A DNA stretch of 24,173 nucleotides from DASYSA01 sp036003885 (GCA_036003885.1 DASYSA010000392.1:1-24173), one strand, 5' to 3'; counted from the stretch's first letter, positions 1-8,188 are shown. Translations and numbers: made by a program. Notes: generated from the letters alone by a model not told the origin.

Positions 1-457
1 GGACACCTTGCTTTGTTTTGCCCACAGTTTTGAAGGTCGGTTCGCCACACACAACAGTACAATCCGGGAAGTGGAAGGTTTCAAGCGTAGGGGTATCAAT
101 CGCTGGTCCTTCACCGAAAGCGCGGCACGGGCCCCCGGCAAGCGCGTTCTTGAGCGTAGTCGCCACGTTATCCGCGAGCAGAATATGCTCTTTGGTGCCT
201 CCCGACATGTCCAGGATCAGGCCATCCCAGAATTCGAGGATCGGGCCGTCTCCCACTTCGAGCATTGCGTGGTATTGGTGAACCGTGAAGAAGGTCTGAG
301 AGTAGGAGTCCACGTCGACTATCTCGCCGTCACAGTATTCAAGGCGAGCGGCCTTACCAAGCGGTCCGGGTGCTTTGAGCATTGCGTAATACTGCTCTTT
401 GGTAAAGTTTCTGTACGGGAGTTCCGGCTCGATCTGTTGAATCGGATCACTTGCCAT
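1..457 (-). CDS. Uma2 family endonuclease-like protein, C-terminus cut by window edge
   Basis: The frame is open from an ATG at 457 to the window start (152 residues visible), preceded by GAGGTG five bases upstream as a ribosome binding site. Residues 74-120 follow the Uma2/DUF820 pattern: an E..DG.I/L..MS segment, a conserved EH (residues 90-91), a helix, then CRAFGEG (111-117) and FPDCTVVCG (130-138), whose Asp132 lies where the family has a PD-(D/E)xK-type active-site acid. The distal catalytic residues would lie beyond the window. The N-terminus is odd: a Y-x-AMLK...DG-E-IVD.D segment (21-50) resembles the following YHAMLE...DG-L-ILDM segment (62-84), suggesting an internal duplication. 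It lies 145 bp downstream of nuoI on the same strand. Uma2 proteins are common multicopy genes of unsettled role, so no link to complex I is implied. Family confidence is good; activity is unknown. Confidence 0.8.
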   Translation of the reverse strand, partial: MASDPIQQIEPELPYRNFTKEQYYAMLKAPGPLGKAARLEYCDGEIVDVDSYSQTFFTVHQYHAMLEVGDGPILEFWDGLILDMSGGTKEHILLADNVATTLKNALAGGPCRAFGEGPAIDTPTLETFHFPDCTVVCGEPTFKTVGKTKQGV

Positions 458-602
458 GTTGCACCTCGCTGTACTCGACGCTGAAATACGCTGTAGGGTC
501 CGCTGCCCTCGTCGCTCCTTTCTGTTTCATCGATCATACAGCATATTGCCAGCAGCTCGCCCGAAAATGTCCGCCTCGCAATGCAGTCTCGACCGCATAG
601 TC

Positions 603-1259
603 TCATGGCTTAGGCTCGTCCAATCCGATTAGATGAGGTATCATCTCCACATCCTCTTTCAACGTCACGCAACCTGCCATCGACTTGCGCTCCTTCACTT
701 TGGGCTCAAACGCGACCATGCTGTCGACCAGCGTCTCGTTGGGCCGATACCCAAGACCGAACTCAGGAAGCTCAGGCCGTCTCATCAGCCGCTCGATGTC
801 CCACATCGTCTCTTTGCGCGAATAGGCGCACAACTCCATCTCGCGACTCATGATGATCGCTTCTTCGGGACACGCATCGACGCAGAAGCCGCAGAACACG
901 CAACGGAGCATGTCTATGTCGAATCGGGTCGGATACTTTTCGATCAAAGGATCGGGATGTTCGGCGGGCTCGATGTAGATGCAGTCCGCGGGACACGCGG
1001 TTGCGCACATATAGCACGCAACACAGCGAGGGCTGCCATCCGGCCTTGCCGTCAGGATGTGCGCGCCGCGATGGCGAGTTGAATAGGACCTGCGCTCCTC
1101 AGGATAGAGGATCGTCGGGTTCACCTTGCCCGTGAACTTGTCCACCATGTGACCCAGCGTCTGCCCGAGTCCAATCAGGGGACTCAGGAGTTCTTTGGCG
1201 GTTGACGACTCTCGTTCGGCCTGGTCGGCGGCATTCACGACTTTTGCTGTCTTCTTCAT
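603..1259 (-). CDS. nuoI: NADH-quinone oxidoreductase subunit I (NuoI)
   Basis: This is the ferredoxin-like subunit of complex I that passes electrons through clusters N6a and N6b towards N2 in NuoB. Two canonical 4Fe-4S motifs are present: C79-x2-C82-x2-C85-x3-C89-P and C120-x2-C123-x2-C126-x3-C130-P, numbering from the ATG at 1259 (218 aa). An in-frame GTG at 1280 would add seven residues; neither start has a convincing Shine-Dalgarno, so the ATG is a preference rather than a proof. The N-terminal stretch before the clusters is longer than in many NuoI proteins and carries the expected amphipathic helix (LGQTLGHMVDKFTGK). It is the last nuo gene here, starting 51 bp after the nuoG stop. The usual neighbours nuoH and nuoJ-N are not adjacent. 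Confidence 0.95.
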   Translation of the reverse strand: MKKTAKVVNAADQAERESSTAKELLSPLIGLGQTLGHMVDKFTGKVNPTILYPEERRSYSTRHRGAHILTARPDGSPRCVACYMCATACPADCIYIEPAEHPDPLIEKYPTRFDIDMLRCVFCGFCVDACPEEAIIMSREMELCAYSRKETMWDIERLMRRPELPEFGLGYRPNETLVDSMVAFEPKVKERKSMAGCVTLKEDVEMIPHLIGLDEPKP

Positions 1260-1310
1260 AGGTTGATAGCGAGCTACCACGGGCTCATCGCCCGCTCGCT
1301 TAATAAATCT

Positions 1311-2927
1311 TTACTGTGTTGCCAGCACTCCTGGCAGCATCGTCTGATCCCGGGTGATCGCTCGATACGCGGGGACAGTAGCCGTCATGCTGGCAAACAC
1401 GTCGTCGGTAGACAGCCACAGCTCTTTCACGCCGCTCGCATACAGCAGCTTCGCGAAGATCTCCCAAACCGGCAGGATCTCACCAACCGTCGAGTTTGCC
1501 TTGTGCGCGTACTGGACTCGTCCCTGAAAGTTGGTGTACGTGCCTTCCTCTTCAGACCAGGTCGCAGCAGGCAACAGCACTGATGCCGCGGACTGCCAAT
1601 CTGCCTTGTGGGACGCGAGCACTACGGAGTACTCCAGCGATCCCGCCAATTCCGCGATACGCGCTTCTATAGCTTGATCATCGGGCCTTCCCACCAGGGG
1701 CTTGAAGTACATGATGACCGCGGCCTTGAGCCGTCCTGCCCGAGCGGCGCTGATGGCCGCTTCAATTCCGCCCAGGTCTTCGCTCATCAGCCCCAGCTTC
1801 ATTGCGCCCGTGGAATTGGGATGCTTGTCCATGTGACGCAAGATTTCGTCTTCCTTCTCCGTGACCTTCCTGTCCTCCGAGTCGAGCCGAAATTCAAACA
1901 GGTTGACCCCGAGTTGCTCGGCCATGTATCGCTTAAACAGAAACAGGGCTTCATTGGTAGCTGAAGGAGAGGCAAAACCCAGAATCGAATCCGCCCCATC
2001 GACCCGGGCGATCTCTTTCAATTTCGAATCGATGGAACTCAGCGCATCATCCCAGGTCACCGGAGCCTGCATACCTTCGCGGCCCTTGCTCAGCGGACGA
2101 ACGATCCGCTCTCCTGCCGCTATCTCGTGAAAGCTCAGACGGCCTTCGTCGCAAAGCCAGCTTCGATTCACGTCAACGTTCCGTCTCGGCAGCATGCGAA
2201 AGACAATGCCGTCGCGGTGGTCGATTCGCACATTACATCCGGTAGAACAGCCGCCGCACACGGAGTCAGTGCTGTGCAGGAACCAGACGCGGCATTTGAA
2301 TCGGAAGTCCCGCGAGGTAAGGGCCCCCACCGGGCAGACATCTACGACGTTGCCTGAGTATGGATTGGTCAGAGGACGATCATCGAAAGTCCCGATCACA
2401 ACATGATCACCACGGCCGAAGAACTGCATCTCTCCTGTCCCGGTCACGTGATCGAAGAAACGTATGCACCTCGAACACAGCACGCAGCGCTCTTGATCGA
2501 GCACGACCATCTCCCCCAGGTCGACCACCTTGCGCTTGCGCACTTTCATTTCGAGCGGGATTTCGCTCGTGTGCAGCCCGTAGACCATGTAGTAGTCCTG
2601 CAACCGGCACTCTCCTGCCTGGTCGCAGACGGGACAGTCGACCGGATGGTTGATCAGCAGGAATTCGAGCACTCCACGAACTGCCTGCTTGACTTTTTCG
2701 GTGGTTGTTCGCACAACCATCCCCTCAGTCGCGATTGTAGCGCAGGCTGGAGGCAGCTTGGGCATCTTCTCCACTTCCACGAGACACATGCGACAGTTGC
2801 CGTCGATGGGCAGGTCAGGATGATAGCAGTAGTGAGGGATGTCTATGCCGGCTTGCTGAGCCGCCTGAATTACGGTGGTACCATCCGCAACTTCAACTTG
2901 TTGGTCGTTTATTGTGATCTTTGGCAT
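1311..2927 (-). CDS. nuoG: NADH-quinone oxidoreductase subunit G (NuoG), short form
   Basis: This is the largest peripheral-arm iron-sulfur subunit of complex I, here 538 aa against roughly 680-900 in many bacteria. N-terminal 2Fe-2S ligands (N1b) are C34, C45, C48, C62. The His-ligated cluster (N5) has H94, C98, C101, C107. The next 4Fe-4S set (N4) has C148, C151, C154, C198. A further C224-x2-C227-x3-C231-x27-C259 set matches the N7 cluster at the start of the molybdopterin-oxidoreductase-like domain. That domain is much reduced: after about residue 290 only a shortened Rossmann-like region remains, with a GTYTNFQGRVQ motif near the end. The ATG at 2927 has GGAAG about nine bases upstream. 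The gene lies between nuoF (46 bp) and nuoI (51 bp) and is presumably co-transcribed. No frame disruption was seen, so the shortness looks evolved rather than broken. Confidence 0.95.
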   Translation of the reverse strand: MPKITINDQQVEVADGTTVIQAAQQAGIDIPHYCYHPDLPIDGNCRMCLVEVEKMPKLPPACATIATEGMVVRTTTEKVKQAVRGVLEFLLINHPVDCPVCDQAGECRLQDYYMVYGLHTSEIPLEMKVRKRKVVDLGEMVVLDQERCVLCSRCIRFFDHVTGTGEMQFFGRGDHVVIGTFDDRPLTNPYSGNVVDVCPVGALTSRDFRFKCRVWFLHSTDSVCGGCSTGCNVRIDHRDGIVFRMLPRRNVDVNRSWLCDEGRLSFHEIAAGERIVRPLSKGREGMQAPVTWDDALSSIDSKLKEIARVDGADSILGFASPSATNEALFLFKRYMAEQLGVNLFEFRLDSEDRKVTEKEDEILRHMDKHPNSTGAMKLGLMSEDLGGIEAAISAARAGRLKAAVIMYFKPLVGRPDDQAIEARIAELAGSLEYSVVLASHKADWQSAASVLLPAATWSEEEGTYTNFQGRVQYAHKANSTVGEILPVWEIFAKLLYASGVKELWLSTDDVFASMTATVPAYRAITRDQTMLPGVLATQ

Positions 2928-2973
2928 CGCTCAGTCTTCCACAGGTGGCACAGGGTGACTCAGGGCAGATGAT

Positions 2974-4242
2974 TCACCTCAACTCTCGAATCTCTTCCCC
3001 TTGAGAACACAAAGCTTCGAACTCATGCCGAAACTTGGTTACAAAACTCCGGATTGGCATCACATCCGCATCAGCTAGCGGACAAATGGTCTTGCCTTCC
3101 ATCATGTCGGCGATCTTCAGCAGCAGATCTATGTCGGCCGGCTTGCCTTTTCCGGCGATCATGTTGCGAAGTATCTTCGCAGCCCATCCCGTGCCCTCGC
3201 GACAGGGTGTGCACTGCCCGCACGACTCGTGAGCATAGAAGTCGGCGATGACCGAAAGCACTTCGGGCATCTTTGTCCTATCGTCGAGCACAATCATGCC
3301 GCCGGATCCGAGCATCGAACCGGCCTTGAGCAACGACTCGTAGTCTAGCAACACCCCTTCGCATTCCGATTCGCTGAGCACCGGCACAGACGATCCTCCG
3401 GGAATGACGGCTTTGAGCTTGCGCCCATCCGCAATCCCTCCGGCTTCGTTCTCGATGAAATCAAGGAGCGGATACCCAAGATCAACTTCGTAGACGCCTG
3501 GCTTGTTCACGTGGCCCGAGACCGAAAAGAGCTTGGTCCCCTTGCTCTTCTCTGTCCCAATCGCCGCATGAGCTGCCGCACCCTTGGTGATGATCCACGG
3601 AAGCGCGCACAGAGTCTCGACGTTGTTGACTACCGTTGGCGAGGCGAGAAATCCGGAAGTCGCGGGAAACGGCGGCTTGATGCGAGGATAACCCCTGTAG
3701 CCCTCCAGCGACTCTATGAGTGATGTCTCTTCTCCGCAAATGTACGCGCCCTGGCCGAGGTGCAGAAAAATGTCGAGCGAAAAGTCGCGCCCCAAAACGG
3801 ACGCGCCCAGTATTCCGGCGGCATAGGCTTCATCCAGCGCCTTCTCCACGGTGCGCGCTACGAACTCGTATTCACCTCGAATGTAGATGTAAGAAAGATG
3901 GCAATTGAGTGCGTAACAAGCGATGGCCATGCCCTCAATCATGAGGTGAGGATCGCGCTCCATAAGCAGCCGATCCTTAAAGGTTCCGGGTTCGCTCTCG
4001 TCGGCGTTGCACAGCAGATAGGTCGGCTTGCCCGTATTGCGCGGAACGAAACCCCACTTCATTCCGGTCGGGAAACCCGCGCCGCCTCTCCCGCGCAACC
4101 CGCTGGCCTTTACCTCATCGATGACCGCCGTCTGCTCCATCTTCAAAGTCTTCTCGAGCGCCGCGTAGCCTCCGCGCTCGCGGTACTTCTCGATGCTCGT
4201 CTGACCGGGCTTGTCGATGTTTACCAGTAGTATCTTATTCAT
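2974..4242 (-). CDS. nuoF: NADH-quinone oxidoreductase subunit F (NuoF), NADH/FMN-binding
   Basis: This subunit oxidises NADH, holds FMN and carries the N3 4Fe-4S cluster at the entry of complex I. The 422 aa is the usual length. The glycine-rich NADH/FMN segment is RGRGGAGFPTGMKW (50-63), followed by CNADESEPGTFKDR (78-91) and GAYICGEETSLIES (165-178). N3 ligands are ESCGQC (C341, C344), C347 and C387 in ICPLADA. The start overlaps the end of nuoE by eight bases, and no strong Shine-Dalgarno is visible, so translational coupling is likely. Nothing unusual in sequence or length. Confidence 0.97.
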   Translation of the reverse strand: MNKILLVNIDKPGQTSIEKYRERGGYAALEKTLKMEQTAVIDEVKASGLRGRGGAGFPTGMKWGFVPRNTGKPTYLLCNADESEPGTFKDRLLMERDPHLMIEGMAIACYALNCHLSYIYIRGEYEFVARTVEKALDEAYAAGILGASVLGRDFSLDIFLHLGQGAYICGEETSLIESLEGYRGYPRIKPPFPATSGFLASPTVVNNVETLCALPWIITKGAAAHAAIGTEKSKGTKLFSVSGHVNKPGVYEVDLGYPLLDFIENEAGGIADGRKLKAVIPGGSSVPVLSESECEGVLLDYESLLKAGSMLGSGGMIVLDDRTKMPEVLSVIADFYAHESCGQCTPCREGTGWAAKILRNMIAGKGKPADIDLLLKIADMMEGKTICPLADADVMPIRSFVTKFRHEFEALCSQGEEIRELR

Positions 4243-4711
4243 TCGCCAGTTTCTCTATGATCTCGCCGACGATCGCGGGAGTCAGGTCTTCATAGTAGCG
4301 ATCGCCAACCTGCATCGCCGGAGCCGTCCCGCAGGACCCCAGACATTCGGTCGTATTCCAACTGAACTTGCCGTCCGGGGTGACCTGGCCGGCTTCCACC
4401 TGGAGCCGGCGTCTAATCTCGTCCACACAGGGATAGGTCCCCTTGAGCCAGCAAGTAACACTCTTGCAGATATCGATGTGATGTTTTCCGGCAGGCCTCA
4501 AGTGGAGCATGGTGTAGAAGCTTGCCACGGCCAACATGTCCGAGGGCGGATAACCCAGAAGACTGCCGACGTACTCGGCGACCTCATCCGAGATCCACCC
4601 GAACTCGCGTTGGGCAAGCGTCAGCACCGGAATAACCGCGGCCCGCTTCTCCGGGTAGTGGCTCAGGATGACTTCGAAGCGCCGCCTCGCTTCGTCGTTG
4701 AACTCGATCAT
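4235..4711 (-). CDS. nuoE: NADH-quinone oxidoreductase subunit E (NuoE)
   Basis: This is the 24-kDa-type thioredoxin-fold subunit that binds the N1a 2Fe-2S cluster beside NuoF. The 158 aa is a typical length. Cluster ligands are C82 and C87 (CKSVTC) and C123 and C127 (CLGSC). The N-terminal helical region contains the family hallmark GWIS...VAEYVG (38-49) and ASFYTML (63-69). The ATG overlaps the nuoBCD stop in an ATGA arrangement (4708-4711), and its own end overlaps nuoF by eight bases, so the three genes are tightly coupled. Confidence 0.96.
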   Translation of the reverse strand: MIEFNDEARRRFEVILSHYPEKRAAVIPVLTLAQREFGWISDEVAEYVGSLLGYPPSDMLAVASFYTMLHLRPAGKHHIDICKSVTCWLKGTYPCVDEIRRRLQVEAGQVTPDGKFSWNTTECLGSCGTAPAMQVGDRYYEDLTPAIVGEIIEKLANE

Positions 4712-7026
4712 CGGTCAAGCTCCCCCGCTACGATGTTGAGGCTGCCAAGGGCCGCGACCGCATCAGCCACCAATCCTCCTTCTATCATCTTGGGAAAGGC
4801 CGAAAAGATCGGGAAGCACGGCCCGCGCGCGTGACAGCGCCACGGACGCATCGAACCATCCGACACGATATAGAAACCAAGCTCGCCGTTGCCCCCTTCA
4901 CTGTAGCCGTACACTTCACCCGGAGGCGTTTGGATGCCATGCATGACCAGCTTGAAATGGTTCATCAAGTCTTCAATGTTGTTGTACACCCCCAGCTTGG
5001 GCGGTAACGTGATCCTGCGATCGTCAACCTGGTAAGGACCCTCGGGAAGATTCTCAATACCCTGCTCAACTATGCGAAGGCTCTGCCGCATCTCCTCCAT
5101 GCGTACGAGGTAGCGATCATAGACATCTCCGCGGTTGCCTATTGGCACTTCGAAGTCGAAATCCTCATAGCTCGAATAGGGATGGTTCTGCCTGACGTCA
5201 TACGGCACCCCCGCCGCTCTCAGCATTGGTCCGGTTATGCCCCAGTCGATGGCATCTTTACCGCTGATTGGCGTCACCCCAATCGCCCGTTGCTTGAAGA
5301 TGCGGCTGTTCGTGTTGAGTTTATGCACGTCGTCGATGTACTTGGGCAGCCGCCCGAGCACTTCTCTGCACCGGGGGACAAAATCCTTCGGCAAGTCTGC
5401 CGACAGCCCGCCAACTCGAACGTAGCTGACCATCATCCTCACGCCCGCAGTCATCTCGAGCAGGTCGTATATCTCTTCGCGTGGTTCGAACGTGTACCAG
5501 AAGTTGGTTATCGCCCCCATGTCCAGCAGGTTGGTCCCGATGCAGACCATGTGGTCCATTATGCGTGACAGCTCGCCGAGAATTACGCGGATATACTGCA
5601 CTCGCTTCGGCACCTCGATACCGAGCAGCTTCTCGACCGCGCAGGCATAGCCGACATTGTTGAGGAACGACGACATATAGTTGAGACGGTCAGTGTAAGG
5701 GATGACCTGATTCCACTGGTGCGTCTCGGCCATCTTCTCGAAACAGCGATGGAGATAGCCTATCTCGACGTCGGCGTCGGTGATCTTTTCACCGTCAAGC
5801 CGGGCCACGATCCGAAGCGTACCGTGAGTAGCCGGATGCGACGGGCCGATGTTGATGATGGTGGGCTGGCCGCTGAGCCGATCATGCCGCTCATCCTCGC
5901 GCCACTCGCCCATATACTCGAGAGGAAGCTTATAGTCGCGAGAGAGCGGCGTGCGCCCGCCCGGTTCATGGTCTTTTCGGAGCGCGTGGCCGACAAACTC
6001 TTCGTGGCAAAGGATGCGCCGGAGGTCCGGGTGCCTGCGGAAGTTGATGCCGAACATGTCGAAGGTTTCGCGCTCCCACCAGTTTGCCGTCTTCCACACC
6101 GGAGTCACGGAATCGACTTCTGGAGCCGATTCCGGGACCGGCACCTTCAGCCGTACCCGGTGCCCATGCTCAACCGAATAGAGTTGATAGACAATATTGA
6201 AGCGCTCGTCCCTGGTCTTCTCCGGATAGCCCTGGTAGTCAACGCCGGTAATCGTGCTGAGCATATCGAATCTGGTCGTTGGCTCTTCCTTGAGTGCTGC
6301 ACAGATAGCGGTGATGCGGTCCGGCCTGAGCACGATCGTGAGGTCCCCGCGAAAATCGTTTACATCGAGAATCTGGTCGGCGAAGTCTTTCTTGATGGCC
6401 GCCACGACCGGATTCTCGGGAGCGGCCGGCTCGCGAGTAATATGAACGAGGCGAACCGCCTCTTGCGCCTGCTGCCCGGCGATTAAGAGTTCTTTGGGAT
6501 TGCTTTCGGTCACCTCCTTCTTCATCCGCTCGCGCAACTCAGCGCGCGCCTCAGCATCGATCTCCTTCTCTCCCTCGATCAGCTTTCTGATCATCAGAAT
6601 GGCCTGAATGACAGCCTCGGGAGTTGGAGGACATCCCGGTATATAAACGTCCACCGGAATGATTTCGTCGATGCCCTGCATCACGTGGTAGGCGCGGTAG
6701 AAGCCGCCGGAGGTCGCACAGGCGCCCATCGAGATAACCCACTTCGGGTCGGACATCTGATCGTAGATCTTCTTGAGAATCGGGCCCATCTTATCGGTGA
6801 TGGTTCCCATCACCATCAGCAGGTCTGACTGGCGCGGAGAGAAGCGCACTACTTCGGCGCCGAATCTGGAGACGTCGTAGTGCGAGGACACGACCGACAT
6901 ATACTCGATTGCGCAACAGGCTGTGCCGAACGGCATTGGCCAGAGGGAGTTCTTTCGCGCCCAGTTGGCCACTTCGCTCACCTTGGTGGTGAAGAAGTTA
7001 TCGCCGATCATCGTCTCGATGCTCAT
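4708..7026 (-). CDS. nuoBCD: NADH-quinone oxidoreductase fused subunits B/C/D (NuoBCD)
   Basis: A single uninterrupted 772-aa frame joins three complex I subunits. Residues 1 to about 165 are NuoB with the N2 ligands C37-C38 (ACCAIEYM), C103 (GACATSGG) and C132 (PGCPP). A charged Ala/Glu-rich linker covers about 155-205. NuoC spans about 206-375 (WWERETFDMFGI at 316-327, RRIL at 336-339). NuoD begins near 388 with IGPSHPATHGTLR and continues through the quinone-site region to the C-terminal DLDPVMGEVDR-like end, here GSLNIVAGELDR. NuoCD fusions are known from enterobacteria; the triple fusion is less common. The ATG has AAAGGGGA about eight bases upstream. It is the first gene of the nuo operon, with a possible promoter and leader hairpin upstream. 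NuoA, which often precedes NuoB, is absent. Confidence 0.97.
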   Translation of the reverse strand: MSIETMIGDNFFTTKVSEVANWARKNSLWPMPFGTACCAIEYMSVVSSHYDVSRFGAEVVRFSPRQSDLLMVMGTITDKMGPILKKIYDQMSDPKWVISMGACATSGGFYRAYHVMQGIDEIIPVDVYIPGCPPTPEAVIQAILMIRKLIEGEKEIDAEARAELRERMKKEVTESNPKELLIAGQQAQEAVRLVHITREPAAPENPVVAAIKKDFADQILDVNDFRGDLTIVLRPDRITAICAALKEEPTTRFDMLSTITGVDYQGYPEKTRDERFNIVYQLYSVEHGHRVRLKVPVPESAPEVDSVTPVWKTANWWERETFDMFGINFRRHPDLRRILCHEEFVGHALRKDHEPGGRTPLSRDYKLPLEYMGEWREDERHDRLSGQPTIINIGPSHPATHGTLRIVARLDGEKITDADVEIGYLHRCFEKMAETHQWNQVIPYTDRLNYMSSFLNNVGYACAVEKLLGIEVPKRVQYIRVILGELSRIMDHMVCIGTNLLDMGAITNFWYTFEPREEIYDLLEMTAGVRMMVSYVRVGGLSADLPKDFVPRCREVLGRLPKYIDDVHKLNTNSRIFKQRAIGVTPISGKDAIDWGITGPMLRAAGVPYDVRQNHPYSSYEDFDFEVPIGNRGDVYDRYLVRMEEMRQSLRIVEQGIENLPEGPYQVDDRRITLPPKLGVYNNIEDLMNHFKLVMHGIQTPPGEVYGYSEGGNGELGFYIVSDGSMRPWRCHARGPCFPIFSAFPKMIEGGLVADAVAALGSLNIVAGELDR

Positions 7027-7058
7027 CGCCTGTCCCCTTTAGGAGCGGTGCGTGTCAG

Positions 7059-7093
7059 AAGAGCCTCAAAACTAACCTATTCCCCAGGCTCTT
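7059..7093 (-). promoter_or_regulatory. Leader hairpin upstream of the nuo operon
   Basis: A perfect 8-bp inverted repeat AAGAGCCT (7059-7066) / AGGCTCTT (7086-7093) with a 19-nt loop lies 33-67 nt upstream of the nuoBCD start. If the predicted promoter just upstream is used, this hairpin would be at the very 5' end of the mRNA, where it could stabilise the transcript or bind a regulator. No downstream T-run exists, so it is not a plain terminator. Confidence 0.4.
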
Positions 7094-7104
7094 ACTAATG
7101 AAAA

Positions 7105-7133
7105 AGCTTATCGTCCGGTCACTACCGAGTCAA
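7105..7133 (-). promoter_or_regulatory. Candidate sigma-70-like promoter for the nuo operon
   Basis: On the minus strand TTGACT (7128-7133) is separated by 17 bp from TAAGCT (7105-7110). The -35 matches the consensus at five of six positions, but the -10 only at three, so support is modest. A start point near 7098 would give a leader of about 70 nt beginning at the hairpin at 7059-7093. Confidence 0.3.
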
Positions 7134-7245
7134 ACTTTATGACGTAGTAGGGATCCCCGAATACAGGCGTTGAGTATATCGATCTCTTGATCCTGACTTC
7201 GAGCAAAGCACTGAATCTACAGACAAGGTCCGCACATTGTCAACG

Positions 7246-7356
7246 ATTTGTCATTTGTCATTTGTCACTTGTCACTTGTCAGCGGTCATTTGCATTCTTC
7301 ACTGGCGCTTGGTCTCGTCGCCGCTTACATCGGCTAATGACCAGTGACCAGTGACT
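7246..7356. repeat. Inverted heptamer tandem array, site 1 (ATTTGTC/ACTTGTC units)
   Basis: Left arm: six 7-bp units from 7246 to 7287, namely three ATTTGTC, two ACTTGTC and one AGCGGTC, followed by a decayed ATTTGCA. After a 41-nt spacer, three inverted units AATGACC, AGTGACC, AGTGACT occupy 7336-7356 and end at the base before the yjbQ stop codon. The arms pair imperfectly (17 of 21 in my alignment). With the upstream nuo leader this accounts for most of the 330-bp gap 7027-7356; I see no gene in it. Confidence 0.85.
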
Positions 7357-7758
7357 TCAGCCCGCAATCACTGTGACGACGATGCTGCGGTCGCGCGGGC
7401 CATTGCACTCCACGAGCAATACCCGCTGCCAGGTTCCAAGACCAAGCGTCCCGCCCCGCAGTGGAAGAGTCAGGCTACTCCCGACAATTGAAGAGATCAT
7501 GTGATCAGGCGCATGCGAGGGATCGTGAGCATGGCGGAATTTGATGTGTGGAATAATCCGTTCGAGCGTCTCCATCAGGTCTTCGTCGGTACCCTCGATT
7601 GCCTCTCCCGTCGTAAGCGCAGCAGTCGTGTGAAGAACGAAGACGTTGCACAGCCCATCCTGTATTCCAAGCTTAGCGAGGCACTGTTCCACGCGATCGG
7701 TGATATCCAGGACTTGCTTGTCTCGGCGAGTCGAAATCGTGATGGTACTCGAGGGCAT
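7357..7758 (-). CDS. yjbQ: YjbQ (UPF0047) family protein
   Basis: 133 aa, the normal length for this small family. Diagnostic features are the HTTAAL segment (43-48), the acidic EGTDEDL helix, H71 and H76 in the IKFRHAHDPSHAPDH region, and the terminal block GTWQRVLLVECNGPRDR (106-122). Family members form compact trimers with a conserved metal-binding His/Asp site. A weak thiamine-phosphate synthase activity has been reported for YjbQ and underlies its common name, but its main role is unsettled. The ATG at 7758 has a strong GAGGAAGGA Shine-Dalgarno and follows the osmC-like stop by ten bases, so the two genes form an operon. Confidence 0.93.
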   Translation of the reverse strand: MPSSTITISTRRDKQVLDITDRVEQCLAKLGIQDGLCNVFVLHTTAALTTGEAIEGTDEDLMETLERIIPHIKFRHAHDPSHAPDHMISSIVGSSLTLPLRGGTLGLGTWQRVLLVECNGPRDRSIVVTVIAG

Positions 7759-7768
7759 TTGTCCTTCC

Positions 7769-8188
7769 TCAATCCAGATAATCTTTGATCGAAATCTCTG
7801 AGGTCAGAGTGCGGTGAACGGGACAGCGCTGGGCAATCTCAAGCAGCCTGCTTTTCTGCTCGTCCGAAAGCGCGCCGGTTAACGAAATATATCTTTCTAT
7901 GCGGGTGATCTTGCCTTCTTTAGTCAGGCACTCTTCGCAGTCCTGAGCGTGAATGCGGTCGTGACTGAGGCTCACTTCGACTTTCTCCAGGGGCCATTGC
8001 TTCCGACGCGCGTAGAGTTGCAGCGTCATCGCGGTGCACGCACCCAGGGCTGCCAGCAACAACTCATATGGTCCGGGACCTTCGTCGGCACCTCCGGCTT
8101 TCAGAGGCTCGTCGGCAATAATCTTATGCCGTCCAGCTCTGATCTCCTGTTTCAAGTACCCTGCTGAAGAGACGATGACTTCAGCCAT
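7769..8188 (-). CDS. OsmC family peroxiredoxin-like protein
   Basis: 139 aa, the usual OsmC length. The family's two redox cysteines are in place: C51 in LLAALGACTAMTLQLYA and C122 in AQRCPVHRTL. The N-terminal beta strands lead into ADEPLKAGGADEGPGPYELL. Two extra cysteines, C84 and C87 (DCEEC), resemble those of the YhfA/organic-hydroperoxide-like subgroup. OsmC/Ohr proteins reduce organic hydroperoxides with thiol partners, so a detoxifying role is expected; the substrate cannot be read from sequence. A very strong Shine-Dalgarno (AAGGAGGGG) precedes the ATG at 8188. Likely co-transcribed with yjbQ. Confidence 0.92.
   Translation of the reverse strand: MAEVIVSSAGYLKQEIRAGRHKIIADEPLKAGGADEGPGPYELLLAALGACTAMTLQLYARRKQWPLEKVEVSLSHDRIHAQDCEECLTKEGKITRIERYISLTGALSDEQKSRLLEIAQRCPVHRTLTSEISIKDYLD

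Noticed and set aside
8..484. Plus-strand open frame of 158 codons at the left edge
   Set aside because: It is the shadow of the minus-strand Uma2-type gene, which has a ribosome binding site and recognisable family motifs.
447..530. 27-codon open frame on the minus strand overlapping the Uma2 start, which could be a leader peptide
   Set aside because: No ribosome binding site before its ATG and no attenuator structure; too short to support.
7246..7356. Possible CRISPR array because of regular short repeats
   Set aside because: Units are 7 bp and contiguous without unique spacers, and no cas genes are nearby.
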